A stretch of DNA of 64,000 nt, taken from contig NZ_JNYE01000005.1 in the NCBI RefSeq assembly GCF_000717185.1, forward strand, positions 62,001 through 126,000. The letters are read 5' to 3'. Under the pieces are notes generated by a model. It was not told the origin of the DNA, searched no databases, and saw nothing but the letters and a program-made list of their open reading frames with translations. Of the stretch, positions 32,213 through 41,478 are shown piece after piece; the first letter of the stretch is position 1; every line of letters starts with the position of its first letter. The stretch is from Kitasatospora phosalacinea. GTDB taxonomy: Bacteria; Actinomycetota; Actinomycetes; Streptomycetales; Streptomycetaceae. Both the position numbers and the translations under genes were made by a program.

Positions 32213-32323
32213 CACACACGTTCATGGGAACCAATACTGCAACTGCTTCGACAATAGCACGTCGCCCCCCGTCAATGGCGGCAATGGTTGCGCTGGTCAC
32301 ACCGTGTTTCGCCGCCACGCGGA

Positions 32324-32357
32324 GGGGGCATGCGGTCCTCTCGGACCGCATGCCCCC
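32324..32357 (-). terminator. Terminator of the MMPL gene
   Basis: A perfect 15-bp stem, GGGGGCATGCGGTCC (32324-32338) with its complement at 32343-32357, and a TCTC loop, 39 nt past the MMPL stop. Confidence 0.85.
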
Positions 32358-32396
32358 GTACGCCGGGCCGTCGGGCGCCCCCCGACGGCGGTCAGG

Positions 32397-34568
32397 TCAG
32401 CTTCGGACCCGGCCGGCCGGCTCCGGCTCGCGCTCGCCGATCGACTCGGGGCCGTGGTCGGGCATCGCGCCGTGACCGGGCCACCACGCCTTCTTGCCGA
32501 GCAGGGCGGTGATCGACGGGGTGAAGAACATCGCCATCACGAAGGCCGCCAGCGCGATGCCGATGGCCAGGGCGAAGCCCAGCTCGGCGAAGAGCACGTT
32601 GCCCGCCAGCATGAAGGTCGCGAAGGACGCCGCCAGGATGAAGCCGGCCGCCGCGACGGTCGGACCGGCGTGCCGCAGCGCCTCCTCGGCCGCCTTGCGC
32701 GGGCTGCGGCCCTCGCGGGCCTCCTCCCGCAGGCGGGCGATGATCAGGATGTTGTAGTCGGTGCCGATCGCCACCACGAACAGGTAGATGAAGATCGGCA
32801 GCATGAACATCAGACCGGGCTCGGAGCCGATCTTGAGGAAGGCCACCGTGGTGGCGCCCAGGGTCGCCGCGAAGCCGAGGCCGACCGAGGCCATCAGGTA
32901 CCAGGGCGCGACCACGCTGCGCAGCTGGAGGCCCAGGATCAGCAGGATCAGCAGACCCGCGACCGGGAAGACCAGCTTGTAGTCGTGGGTCATCGCCAGG
33001 TTGATGTCCTTGTAGATCGACGAGGTGCCGCCGATCAGTGCCTCGCTGCCGCCGGGGGCGGCGGCGTGGGCGGTGGAGCGCAGCTCGGTGACCGAGTCGA
33101 TCGCCTCGTTGCTGGCCGCGGCGTCCTTGAGGGTGACCACGAAGTCGGCGGTGGTGCCGTCCTCGCTGACCTTGTGGTCGGGGGCGACGGTGGCGACGCC
33201 GGACACCTGGCCGAGCTTGGCGCCGAAGCCGTCCAGCGCGGCGGCGTCGAGCTTGGCGCCGCCCTTGTCGGCGGTGCTCAGGAAGACGTGCGTCGGGTCG
33301 GCGGCGCCGGCCGAGAAGCCCTTGCTGAGCGAGTCCATGACGACCATGGACTCCTTGTCCTTCGGCATCATGCTCTTCGCCATGTCGAAGGTGCCCTGGT
33401 AGCCGAGGCCGGCCAGCGAGAGGACCAGCAGCAGACCGCCGGAGAGGACCGCGACCAGGCCGGGGCGGCGGCCGACGGTCCGGCCGAGCTTGTGGAAGCG
33501 GGCGCCCGTGGGCTCCTCCATCCACTTGCGACCGGGCCAGAAGGTCGCCTTGGCCGGGATGACGGCGAGCAGCGCCGGGGTCAGGGTGAGCGAGGCCAGC
33601 GCGGTGACGATGACCGAGATGGCCAGCGCCGGGCCGAGCGCGGTGAACATGCCCAGTTCCGACAGGATCAGCACGGCGAAGGCGACGGTGACCGCGCCCG
33701 CGGCCGAGGCGATCGCCTCGCCGACCCGGCCGACGCCGTTGGCCACGGCCGACTTGCGGTCGTCACCGGCCCGCAGCCGCTCGCGGTAGCGGAACATCAG
33801 GAACAGGAAGTAGTCGGTGCCGACGCCGAGGATGACCACGATCTGGATCGCGGAGGCGATCGGCGAGCTCTTCAGGTCGAAGATGTCGGTGACGAAGGAG
33901 ATCAGGCCGCTGGCCGCGATCATCGGGAGCAGCGAGAGCAGCACCGGCAGCCAGCCGACCAGGACACCGCGGAAGATCGCGCCGACGATGACCACGATCA
34001 GCACCACGGTGGCGAGCATGGTGATCATGTCGGTGGCGCTGGAGGACTCCTTCTGGTCCAGGGCCATCGCGGCCTGGCCGCCGACCTGGAACTTCAGCGC
34101 GGTGCCCTCGGTGAGCTTCTTGCCCTCGGTGCGCAGGCCCTTGGCGGCCTCGCCGTACTCGTCGGTCTGCATCTTCGTCTTGTCGATGGAGACCATCGAC
34201 ATGGCGTAGTGCCCGTCCTTCGAGGTGCTCTTGTCCGACGGCGGGATGATCTGCTCGACCAGCTTGACGTGCTTGTCGGTCAGCCCCTGGGTGACCTTGG
34301 CCATGTCGGCCTTGTCGGTGTCGGTCAGCGCGCCGCCGTCGGTGCGCTCGAACAGCAGGATCGCGCCCGGGGTGAACTCGGCCGGGAACTTCTCCTCCTG
34401 CAGCGCCGCGGCCCGGATCGACTCGTAGTGCTTGGGCAGGAAGTCGGCCTCGTCAGTGGTGGCGCTCAGCTTCGGGGCGAAGGAGACCAGGGCGAAGGAA
34501 GCGACCACCCAAGCGATGATCACCCACCAGGCCCGCTTGACGACGAAGTGTCCAAGTCGGTGGAACAT
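32397..34568 (-). CDS. MMPL-family RND exporter
   Basis: 723 residues with the MMPL layout: one N-terminal helix (WWVIIAWVVASFALVSF), a large outer loop, a helix cluster with the proton-relay type GVGTDYFLFLMFRYRERL, a second outer loop and a matching second cluster with IGTDYNILIIARLREEA. It probably exports a lipid or hydrophobic compound using proton flow. It is divergent from a second MMPL gene across a 480-bp region with two TetR-type palindromes. The GAGG-like site (AGGAGGCATTTCGAGC) precedes ATG 34568. Confidence 0.9.
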   Translation of the reverse strand: MFHRLGHFVVKRAWWVIIAWVVASFALVSFAPKLSATTDEADFLPKHYESIRAAALQEEKFPAEFTPGAILLFERTDGGALTDTDKADMAKVTQGLTDKHVKLVEQIIPPSDKSTSKDGHYAMSMVSIDKTKMQTDEYGEAAKGLRTEGKKLTEGTALKFQVGGQAAMALDQKESSSATDMITMLATVVLIVVIVGAIFRGVLVGWLPVLLSLLPMIAASGLISFVTDIFDLKSSPIASAIQIVVILGVGTDYFLFLMFRYRERLRAGDDRKSAVANGVGRVGEAIASAAGAVTVAFAVLILSELGMFTALGPALAISVIVTALASLTLTPALLAVIPAKATFWPGRKWMEEPTGARFHKLGRTVGRRPGLVAVLSGGLLLVLSLAGLGYQGTFDMAKSMMPKDKESMVVMDSLSKGFSAGAADPTHVFLSTADKGGAKLDAAALDGFGAKLGQVSGVATVAPDHKVSEDGTTADFVVTLKDAAASNEAIDSVTELRSTAHAAAPGGSEALIGGTSSIYKDINLAMTHDYKLVFPVAGLLILLILGLQLRSVVAPWYLMASVGLGFAATLGATTVAFLKIGSEPGLMFMLPIFIYLFVVAIGTDYNILIIARLREEAREGRSPRKAAEEALRHAGPTVAAAGFILAASFATFMLAGNVLFAELGFALAIGIALAAFVMAMFFTPSITALLGKKAWWPGHGAMPDHGPESIGEREPEPAGRVRS

Positions 34569-34658
34569 GCTCGAAATGCCTCCTGGGCATGATTCACCGC
34601 AGCCGGGGGACGGGGACCGGGCAACGGCTCTGACCGGCGGGCGGACCCCAGCGGGCCC

Positions 34659-34722
34659 TAGCCGGTCGGCAGGTAAGGACGAGTGAGCATCCTACGTGAC
34701 CTTACTTGCCGCCCGGCAAGCG
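34659..34722. promoter_or_regulatory. Two TetR-type operators between divergent MMPL genes
   Basis: Site 1 (34703-34720) is TTACTTGCCGCCCGGCAAG, with CTTGCCG and CGGCAAG as perfect arms. Site 2 (34659-34677) reads, on the minus strand, TTACCTGCCGACCGGCTA. GGCAGGTAAGG (34668) and CCTTACTTGCC (34700) are near-perfect mirror images, 10 of 11. The shared TTACYTGCCG half-site is typical of TetR-family operators. No TetR gene is nearby in the window. Confidence 0.65.
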
Positions 34723-35048
34723 GGTTTCGCGTCTGCCCCCCAGGGACGGCCACGGAGCCGGCCCCGCACCATCGTCACCCGGCCGGGGGCCTCTCCACCT
34801 CGTACTCCGGGTGGAGATCGCTCCCCCTCAGGGTGGACGCCGCACCTCCCCCGAGGAGGAGACCCCGGCCCCTGGGGTGGGGATAACCCCCTACTCGACC
34901 CTGGGGCCAGGCTCAGGGGAAAACCGGTGACTAGCCGGATGGTCCGTCAAGGCACCGCTTCCTACCGTTTGTCGTGCCGCAGCAGCCTCGTCCGCGGCGC
35001 ACTGACCGGGGCGGTCCGCCGACCGTCCGACACCTGGGGGAGCCAGCC

Positions 35049-37289
35049 GTGAAGCAGGGAATCGCCGCCACCATGGGTGCCTGGAGCGCCCGCCACCGGA
35101 AGACCGCGGTCTTCGGGTGGCTACTGTTCGTCGTGATCGTCTCCTTCCTCGGCGGCGCGCACGGCTCCGACAAGGTCACCGACGCCGAGTCGATGCCCGG
35201 CCAGGTCGCCCGGGCCGCGAAGATCCTGGACGACGCGGGCCTCAAGTCCCCGGCCGGCGAGACGGTGCTGGTGCAGAGCGCCGCGCTGACGGTCGACGAC
35301 CCGGCCTTCCGCGCCGCGGTCGACCAGGTCTCCGCCGCCGTCCTGGCCACCGGCCGCACCGGCGGGGCGCACAGCCCGTACGACACCGGCGCGCTCTCCG
35401 CGGACCGGCACTCCGCGCTGCTCCAGTTCACCGTGAACGGCGAGGACCGCGAGGCCGCGGTCGCCAACGTGCCCGCGGTGATGGACGCGGTGGCGGGCGT
35501 GCAGCGGCAGCACGCCGACTTCGTGATCGAGGAGTACGGCGAGGCCAGCGCCGGCAAGTGGTTCAGCGACCAGTTCAAGGACGACTTCGCCCGCGCGGAG
35601 TGGACGGCCGTGCCGCTCGCCCTGGGCATCCTGCTGGTCGCCTTCGGGGCCGTGGTCGCCGCCGTGCTGCCGGTGGTCCTGGCGGTCACCGCCTTCGTCG
35701 CCGCGGGCGGCCTGGTCGCCCTCTCCTCCGGCCTGCTGCACACCAGCGACGACGCCAGCTCCGTGATGCTGCTGGTCGGCCTCGCCGTCGGCGTCGACTA
35801 CTGCCTCTTCTACCTGCGCCGCGAGCGCGAGGAGCGCGCCGCGGGCCGCGACCGCGCCACCGCGCTGCGGATCGCCGCCGCGACCAGCGGCCGCGCCGTC
35901 CTGGTCTCCGGCGTGACGGTCGTGGTCGCGATGGCGGGCATGTTCCTCACCGGCATCGCCGACTTCCGGGCGATGTCCTTCGCCACCATCGTGGTCGTGG
36001 TCACCGCCGTGCTCGGCTCGCTGACGGTGCTGCCCGCCCTGCTCTCGATGCTGGGGGACCGGGTGGAGAAGGGCCGCCTCCCCTTCCCGCACCGCCTGCG
36101 CCGCGAGGCCGGGCAGGGCAGCCGGTTCTGGAACGCGGTGCTCACCCCGGTGCTGCGCCGCCCGCTGGCCGCCGCCGCGCTCGCCACCGGCGTGCTGCTG
36201 GTGATCGCCGCCCCGCTGCTGACCATGCACACCGCGAACCTGACCTTCCAGCAGCAGCTGCCGAAGGGCAACACCCTGGTCGCCACCTCGCAGCGGGTCG
36301 AGGCCGCCTTCCCCGGCAGCCCCTCCCCCGCCACCGTCGTGGTCAAGGCCCGGGACATCACCTCCCCCGAGATGACCGCGGCCCTCGCCGAACTGCAGTC
36401 CCGCGCCCTCGCCACCGGCAGGATGCACGGCCCCACCGAGGTGACCGTGCACGCCGAGCAGAACGTCGCGACGGTCGACATCCCGCTCTACGGCAGCGGC
36501 AACGACGAGACCTCGGCCGCCGCGCTGGAGACCCTGCGCGAGGAGGTCGTCCCGGCCACGGTCGGCAGGGTGCCCGGCACCGAGGCCCCGGTCACCGGCA
36601 GCACCGCCGGATCGGTCGACTTCAACCGGCAGATGTCCGACTCGATGCTGCCGGTGTTCGGCTTCGTGGTCGCCTTCGCCTTCCTGCTGATGCTGCTCTC
36701 CTTCCGCTCGCTGTCCGTCGCCGTCACCGCCGTCCTGCTCAACCTGCTCTCCGTCGGCGCGGCCTACGGCGTGCTCGCCCTGGTCTTCCAGCACGGCGTC
36801 GGCGCCTCGCTGATCGGCACCGCGGGCGTCGGCGCGGTGGAGAGCTGGGTCCCGCTGTTCCTGTTCGTCATCCTCTTCGGCCTCTCGATGGACTACCACG
36901 TCTTCGTGGTCTCCCGGATCAAGGAGGCCCGGGACCGCGGCATGGACACCCGGGCCGCCGTCGCCCACGGCATCCGCACCACCGCGGGCGTCGTCACCAG
37001 CGCCGCGGTCATCATGGTCGGCGTCTTCTCGGTCTTCGGGACGCTCTCCATGCAGTCCATGAAGCAGATGGGCGTCGGCCTGGCCGTCGCCGTCCTGATC
37101 GACGCCACGATCATCCGGGCCGTCCTGCTCCCCGCCGTGATGACCCTGCTCGGCGAGCGCAACTGGTACCTGCCCCGCTGGCTGCACTGGCTCCCCCGGA
37201 TCGAGGCCGAGGGCCTGCCGGGCGGGGCGGAGGGCACCGAGGGGGCGGCGCACGAACCCCGGCTGCTGGGGGCCGGCGCCCACCGGTAG
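35049..37289 (+). CDS. MMPL-family RND exporter
   Basis: 746 residues, same architecture as the divergent MMPL: FGWLLFVVIVSFLGGAHG first helix, then LLVGLAVGVDYCLFYLRRER and, in the second half, FGLSMDYHVFVVSRIKEARD, both carrying the conserved G-x-D-Y of the proton pathway. Only about half of its sequence features match the other copy, so this is a paralogue, not a recent duplication. GTG 35049 follows GGGAG; an upstream frame to 34974 is open. Probably controlled by the TetR-type sites at 34659-34722. Confidence 0.88.
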   Translation: MKQGIAATMGAWSARHRKTAVFGWLLFVVIVSFLGGAHGSDKVTDAESMPGQVARAAKILDDAGLKSPAGETVLVQSAALTVDDPAFRAAVDQVSAAVLATGRTGGAHSPYDTGALSADRHSALLQFTVNGEDREAAVANVPAVMDAVAGVQRQHADFVIEEYGEASAGKWFSDQFKDDFARAEWTAVPLALGILLVAFGAVVAAVLPVVLAVTAFVAAGGLVALSSGLLHTSDDASSVMLLVGLAVGVDYCLFYLRREREERAAGRDRATALRIAAATSGRAVLVSGVTVVVAMAGMFLTGIADFRAMSFATIVVVVTAVLGSLTVLPALLSMLGDRVEKGRLPFPHRLRREAGQGSRFWNAVLTPVLRRPLAAAALATGVLLVIAAPLLTMHTANLTFQQQLPKGNTLVATSQRVEAAFPGSPSPATVVVKARDITSPEMTAALAELQSRALATGRMHGPTEVTVHAEQNVATVDIPLYGSGNDETSAAALETLREEVVPATVGRVPGTEAPVTGSTAGSVDFNRQMSDSMLPVFGFVVAFAFLLMLLSFRSLSVAVTAVLLNLLSVGAAYGVLALVFQHGVGASLIGTAGVGAVESWVPLFLFVILFGLSMDYHVFVVSRIKEARDRGMDTRAAVAHGIRTTAGVVTSAAVIMVGVFSVFGTLSMQSMKQMGVGLAVAVLIDATIIRAVLLPAVMTLLGERNWYLPRWLHWLPRIEAEGLPGGAEGTEGAAHEPRLLGAGAHR

Positions 37290-37328
37290 CGCCCCGGCCC
37301 CGCGGCCCGGGTGCCCGACAATGAACGG

Positions 37329-38207
37329 GTGATCTTCGACGAACCGAGGGCGCTGGCCCTCCTGCAGGAGGCGTGCGCCCCGGCCGGGATCGATCCGGCC
37401 GGGGCCGCGCTGCTCGCCCTGGGGCAGAACGCGGTCTTCGACCTGCCCGCCGAGGGCCTGGTCGCCAAGGTGGGCCGCACCCCGGGGGAGGCCGCCCGGG
37501 CCGAGCGCGAGCTCGCGCTGGCGGGGTGGCTGGACGGCGCGGGCGTGCCGGTGGTCCGCCCCGCCGGGGCCGGGGTGCACGTGGTGCGGGAGCACCCGGT
37601 GACGTGGTGGCACCGGCTGCCCCCGGCCGTCCGCCCGGCCCGGCCGGTCGACCTGGCCCCGCTGCTGACCGCCCTGCACGCGCTGGGGGCCGCGCCCGTC
37701 CCGCTGGGGCGGCGCGAGCTGCTGGCGCCGGTGGACGGCTGGCTGGCCGCCGCGGAGGGCCACGTCGACCCGGCCGACACGGCCTTCCTGCGCGACCGGA
37801 AGGAGACCTTTCTCACCGCGGTCGCCGGGCTCGACCCCGTCCTGCCGCCCGGCCCGATCCACGGCGACGCGCTCCCGCGCAACGTGCACGTGACCCCGGA
37901 CGGGCCGGTGCTGCTCGACCTGGAGTACATGGCGGCGGACCTCCGCGAGCACGACCTGGTGGTGCTGGCGCTCAGTCAGGACCGCTACGGCGTACCGGCC
38001 GAGGAGGTCGCCGCGTTCGACGCGGCCTACGGATGGAGCGTCCGCGACTGGCCCGGCTTCGCGGTGCTGCGCGGGGCGCGGGAGACCGCGAGCGCCGCGT
38101 GGGTGGCGCAGCAGGCGGCCGGGAACCCGTCCGCGGCGGCCGAGTTCCGCCGCCGGGTGGACTCCCTGCGGGACGGGGCGACGGCAGTACGCTGGTTCGC
38201 GTTCTGA
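37329..38207 (+). CDS. Aminoglycoside phosphotransferase-like kinase
   Basis: 292 residues with the APH/choline-kinase signature: GPIHGDALPRNVHV (catalytic His-Gly-Asp and Asn) and LLDLEYMA (metal-binding Asp). The N-lobe has LGQNAVFDL and a Lys in VAKVGR for ATP. It phosphorylates a small hydroxyl compound; a true antibiotic-resistance role is not shown. GTG 37329 lies 6 nt after GACAAT and is likely leaderless; GTG 37311 is the alternative. Confidence 0.82.
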   Translation: MIFDEPRALALLQEACAPAGIDPAGAALLALGQNAVFDLPAEGLVAKVGRTPGEAARAERELALAGWLDGAGVPVVRPAGAGVHVVREHPVTWWHRLPPAVRPARPVDLAPLLTALHALGAAPVPLGRRELLAPVDGWLAAAEGHVDPADTAFLRDRKETFLTAVAGLDPVLPPGPIHGDALPRNVHVTPDGPVLLDLEYMAADLREHDLVVLALSQDRYGVPAEEVAAFDAAYGWSVRDWPGFAVLRGARETASAAWVAQQAAGNPSAAAEFRRRVDSLRDGATAVRWFAF

Positions 38208-38337
38208 CCGTTTGAATCGCTTTCCGACCGTTAACTCCCGTTCTGCCCGCTTCCGTCCGGTCGCCGCGCCCCGCGGCGCGGCGCTCCCCGCCGCACTGTG
38301 GCGCAGCCCACACCCGGACGGAACCACCCCGCTCGTG

Positions 38338-38391
38338 CCTGGCGTCGTACCGGACGCCCCGCCCCCGAGGCGGCCGGTACGACGTCAGGAG
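38338..38391 (+). promoter_or_regulatory. Long hairpin covering the deacetylase ribosome binding site
   Basis: CCTGGCGTCGTACCGG (38338-38353) pairs with CCGGTACGACGTCAGG (38374-38389), 15 of 16 positions, across a 20-nt loop. The 3' arm runs into AGGAG (38387-38391), the ribosome binding site of the gene starting at 38400. It could lock the site in mRNA or be a DNA operator. Confidence 0.6.
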
Positions 38392-38399
38392 TCGCCCCC

Positions 38400-39398
38400 A
38401 TGGTGAAGGCCCGCATACCCGCCCCCCGTCGTTCCCTCCTGCTCGGCGCCTCCGCGCTGCTCGGCACCTCCGCCCTGCTGGTGGCGTGCGGCGCACCGGG
38501 CTCCCCCTCCGCGGCGGGGGACGCCGCGCACCGCACCGCCGCCCCGAGCGCCAGCACCGGCGCGAGCGGCGCGGCGGGCGGGGACGCCTCGGTGGCGGCC
38601 CGGCCGACCCCGGGCGAGGCCGCGGAGACCACCGCCGCCCCCACCCGGACCCCCTCGCCGACCGCGAGCACCTCCCCGACGGCCGCCCCGACGGCCGCCG
38701 CCACGCCCGCCTCCCCCTACGCGTCCCCGTCCGCGCCGCGGACGACCGTCCCGGCGCAGCCGGGCCCGAGCCGCACGGCGGCCACCCCGCCCGCGCCCGC
38801 CACCGGCGTGCTGCGGCACACCGCCTCCGGCGGGCGGACGGTCGCGCTGACCTTCGACGACGGCCCGGGCCCGGCCACCGGCCGGGTGCTGGACCTGCTG
38901 GCGCAGTACGGCGCCAAGGCGACGTTCTGCGAGATCGGCGACAACGCGAAGGCCCGCCCGGCGGCGGTGCAGCGGATCCTCGCCGAGGGCCACCGGCTGT
39001 GCGACCACACCGTGGACCACCCGCAGCCGATGCACGCCCAGACGCACGAGCAGCAGGTCGCCGAGATCGGCGACGCCAAGGCGGACATCGAGCGGGCCGC
39101 GGGCGGCAACGCGACGATCACCTGGTGGCGCGCCCCGGGCGGCGACTTCACCGCGGAGAACGAGCGGATCGGCGCCGACTTCGGCATGAAGTCGCTGGGC
39201 TGGACGGTCGACCCGCGCGACTGGTCGCGCCCGGGCGTGCAGGCGATCGTCTCCGACGTGCAGCACAACCTGCGCCCGGGCGGGGTGGTGCTGATGCACG
39301 ACGGCGGCGGCGACCGCAGCCAGACGGTGGCGGCGCTCGAACAGCTGCTGCCGTGGATGGTCGCCCAGGGCTACGCCTTCGACTTCCCGCAGTCCTGA
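38400..39398 (+). CDS. Polysaccharide deacetylase (NodB family) lipoprotein
   Basis: 332 residues. Signal peptide SLLLGASALLGTSALLVAC with a lipobox Cys about residue 23, so it is anchored outside. A Thr/Ala/Pro-rich linker (about 25-135) leads to a NodB domain: TFDDGPG (151-157) with the catalytic base and metal Asp, HTVDH (His203, His207), RAPGGDF and LMHDGG. It removes acetyl groups from peptidoglycan or another N-acetylated polymer. ATG 38400 is preceded by AGGAG within a long hairpin. Confidence 0.9.
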   Translation: MVKARIPAPRRSLLLGASALLGTSALLVACGAPGSPSAAGDAAHRTAAPSASTGASGAAGGDASVAARPTPGEAAETTAAPTRTPSPTASTSPTAAPTAAATPASPYASPSAPRTTVPAQPGPSRTAATPPAPATGVLRHTASGGRTVALTFDDGPGPATGRVLDLLAQYGAKATFCEIGDNAKARPAAVQRILAEGHRLCDHTVDHPQPMHAQTHEQQVAEIGDAKADIERAAGGNATITWWRAPGGDFTAENERIGADFGMKSLGWTVDPRDWSRPGVQAIVSDVQHNLRPGGVVLMHDGGGDRSQTVAALEQLLPWMVAQGYAFDFPQS

Positions 39399-39420
39399 CC
39401 CGGGCCCCCGGCCGCAGCGC

Positions 39421-40128
39421 TCAGGAGGCGTCCTTGAGCGGCCAGCGCGGGTCGACCACGGCCGCCGGGTCCTTGCGGCGCAGCCAGCTCTGCAGGTCGG
39501 CGGCCCAGGCGCGGTGCCAGTCGACCTGGCGGCGGTGCAGTTCGTCCAGCGGCAGGTCGCCGGCCTGGTCCGGGTACCGGTGGCCGAGGGCGACGGCGAC
39601 CCGGACGGCGGCCAGCGCGTCGCTGCCCGCCTCGTGGGCGTCGCGCAGTTCGACGCCGTAGACCTCGCAGACCCGCTGCAGGGTGCGCGAGCCCTTGCGG
39701 TACTTGTCCAGGGCGCGGTCGACGACCATCGCGTCGACCACCGGGCCGACCGGGCCGCCGAGGCGCTCGGCCAGCGTGGGCAGGCCGTGGCGGCGCAGTT
39801 CGGCGTCGAGCAGGGAGAGGTCGAACGGGGCGTTGAAGGCGACCACGGGGCGCCCGGCGGCGAGCCGCTCGGCCAGGGCGCGGGCGATCTCCTCGACGGC
39901 CGCGGCGGCGGGGCGGCCGTGCGCGCGGGCCTCGGCGTCGGTGATGCCGTGGATGGCGGCGGCCTCGGCGGGTATCGGGACGCCCGGGTCGAGCAGCCAG
40001 GTGGTGGCGCCCTGGACGCCGCCGCCGAGGGTGTCGACCACGGCGGCGGTGACGATCCGTGACTCCTCCGGGTCGGTGCCGGTGGTCTCCAGGTCGAAAC
40101 CGGTGAGCGGCCCCTTCCACCAGGTCAT
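39421..40128 (-). CDS. DnaQ-like 3'-5' exonuclease (DEDDh)
   Basis: 235 residues. Exo I GFDLETTGTD (Asp and Glu), Exo II AFNAPFDLSLL, Exo III HEAGSDALAAVRV with the His and Asp of the DEDDh type. It is the size of stand-alone polymerase III epsilon-like exonucleases of actinomycetes, and could act in DNA proofreading or RNA trimming. ATG 40128. The next gene upstream, on the same strand, is a HEPN-domain protein 102 bp away. Confidence 0.9.
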   Translation of the reverse strand: MTWWKGPLTGFDLETTGTDPEESRIVTAAVVDTLGGGVQGATTWLLDPGVPIPAEAAAIHGITDAEARAHGRPAAAAVEEIARALAERLAAGRPVVAFNAPFDLSLLDAELRRHGLPTLAERLGGPVGPVVDAMVVDRALDKYRKGSRTLQRVCEVYGVELRDAHEAGSDALAAVRVAVALGHRYPDQAGDLPLDELHRRQVDWHRAWAADLQSWLRRKDPAAVVDPRWPLKDAS

Positions 40129-40230
40129 GGGGTGTGTCCTTCCGTCAGCACTGCCAAGGTGCGTCCATCATCGCCTGCCGCAGTGACAGCGTCCTCGGCA
40201 CGTCTGCCCCCCGGACGGGCCGGTACGCGC

Positions 40231-41478
40231 TCAGGAGACCGGCCGGGAGTCGCCCCACAGCCCTTCGAACTCCTCCCGGTAGACCTCCAGCAGCCCGGGC
40301 TCGGTGCCGCCGGACTCCTGCCCGGCGCCGCCGCGCAGCACCAGGGCGGGCGACTCGATGCCGCGGGCCTTGCGCAGGTAGGGCTGGACGACGCCGAGGT
40401 CGGTGGAGCGCCGCCGCCCGCCCGCGCCGGTGGTGCGCTGGCCCTCGACCAGGTAGGCGGTGAACCGGGGCAGTTCGTCGAACACCCGGATCTCGAAGCT
40501 GCCCTGGTCGCGCAGCCGGGCCCGGACCCGGCGCACGTGCATGATGTTCATCTCCACGGCGCGGCCCAGCTCGCCGCGCCCGATCCCGAGTTCGCGTTCG
40601 CGGCGGCGCACCGCGCTGCTCGCCGGGTTGAGGAACAGCAGCCGCACCCGGCAGCCCTCGGAGGCGAGGCGGACCAGCCGCTTGCCGGTGTAGTTCTGGC
40701 AGAGCATGCCCAGGCCGATGCCGACCGCGTCCAGCCGCCGGGCGCCGTCGAGCAGGTCCTCGACCGGCAGGTCGCGCTGGAGGCGGACCCGGTCGGGGTG
40801 GACGGCGACCACGTCGGCGTACCGGCCGGCGACGAGTTCCTCGACCACGTCGGCGGGGACGCCGCCGTGCGCGCCGTCGAGCAGGGCGAGCAGCCGGGCG
40901 GCGGCCCGCTCGGTCTGGTCGAGGACGGTCTGCGACAGGGCCCGGTTGCGGGAGACCACGTGCCGGGCGACCTCCAGTTCGTCGAGCGCCAGCTCGACCT
41001 CCCGGCGGTCCACCAGGTGCGGTTCGAAGCAGGGCCAGTGCTGCACCATCAGTTCGCGCAGCTGCGGCAGGGTGAGGAAGACCAGCGGGTCGTCGTCGAG
41101 CGGGTCGAGCAGGTAGCCCTTGCGGCGGGAGACCTCGCGGACGGCGGCGGCCCGGTGCACCCACTCCTCGCCGGCCGGTCCGGCGGCGGCGGTGACCCAC
41201 TCCTCGCCGTGCGCGGGCGCGTAGACGGGGCGCAGCACCTCGTCGACCAGGGCGCGCATCCGCTGCTCGACCAGGTTGAGCCAGACGTAGGCGCGGCCCG
41301 CGAGGCGGACCCGGCGGTAGGCGTCGTCCCACTGCTCGGCGGCCCAGGCGGGCGGCACGCCCTCGACGGGGCCGGTCTGCGGGGGCAGCGGGCCGCGGCC
41401 GCCGCGGACGACCAGCGTCGGGGCCTCGCTGCTGCCCGCCCGCGGGTCCGTGCCGTCGCCGCCGGCGGGGAACCCCAT
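40231..41478 (-). CDS. SAV2148-like HEPN-domain protein
   Basis: 415 residues, matching a conserved Streptomyces family I know as SAV2148 HEPN-domain proteins. Features are YRRVRLAGRAYVWLNLVEQR near residue 55, ELEVARHVVSRNRALSQTVL near 170, and the second half PVEDLLDGARRLDAVGIGLG plus VRRRERELGIGRGELGRAVE. HEPN proteins are often RNases, but I cannot place the usual R-x4-6-H catalytic pair with certainty. ATG 41478 is preceded by GAGAGGTGAGG. Function unknown. Confidence 0.75.
   Translation of the reverse strand: MGFPAGGDGTDPRAGSSEAPTLVVRGGRGPLPPQTGPVEGVPPAWAAEQWDDAYRRVRLAGRAYVWLNLVEQRMRALVDEVLRPVYAPAHGEEWVTAAAGPAGEEWVHRAAAVREVSRRKGYLLDPLDDDPLVFLTLPQLRELMVQHWPCFEPHLVDRREVELALDELEVARHVVSRNRALSQTVLDQTERAAARLLALLDGAHGGVPADVVEELVAGRYADVVAVHPDRVRLQRDLPVEDLLDGARRLDAVGIGLGMLCQNYTGKRLVRLASEGCRVRLLFLNPASSAVRRRERELGIGRGELGRAVEMNIMHVRRVRARLRDQGSFEIRVFDELPRFTAYLVEGQRTTGAGGRRRSTDLGVVQPYLRKARGIESPALVLRGGAGQESGGTEPGLLEVYREEFEGLWGDSRPVS

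Noticed and set aside
37329-38207. Calling the kinase an aminoglycoside resistance gene
   Set aside because: It has the general phosphotransferase motifs, but nothing in sequence or context shows antibiotic specificity.
35121-38327. 1068-codon frame antisense to the MMPL and kinase genes
   Set aside because: His/Gly/Arg-rich shadow with no domain; the sense genes are clear.
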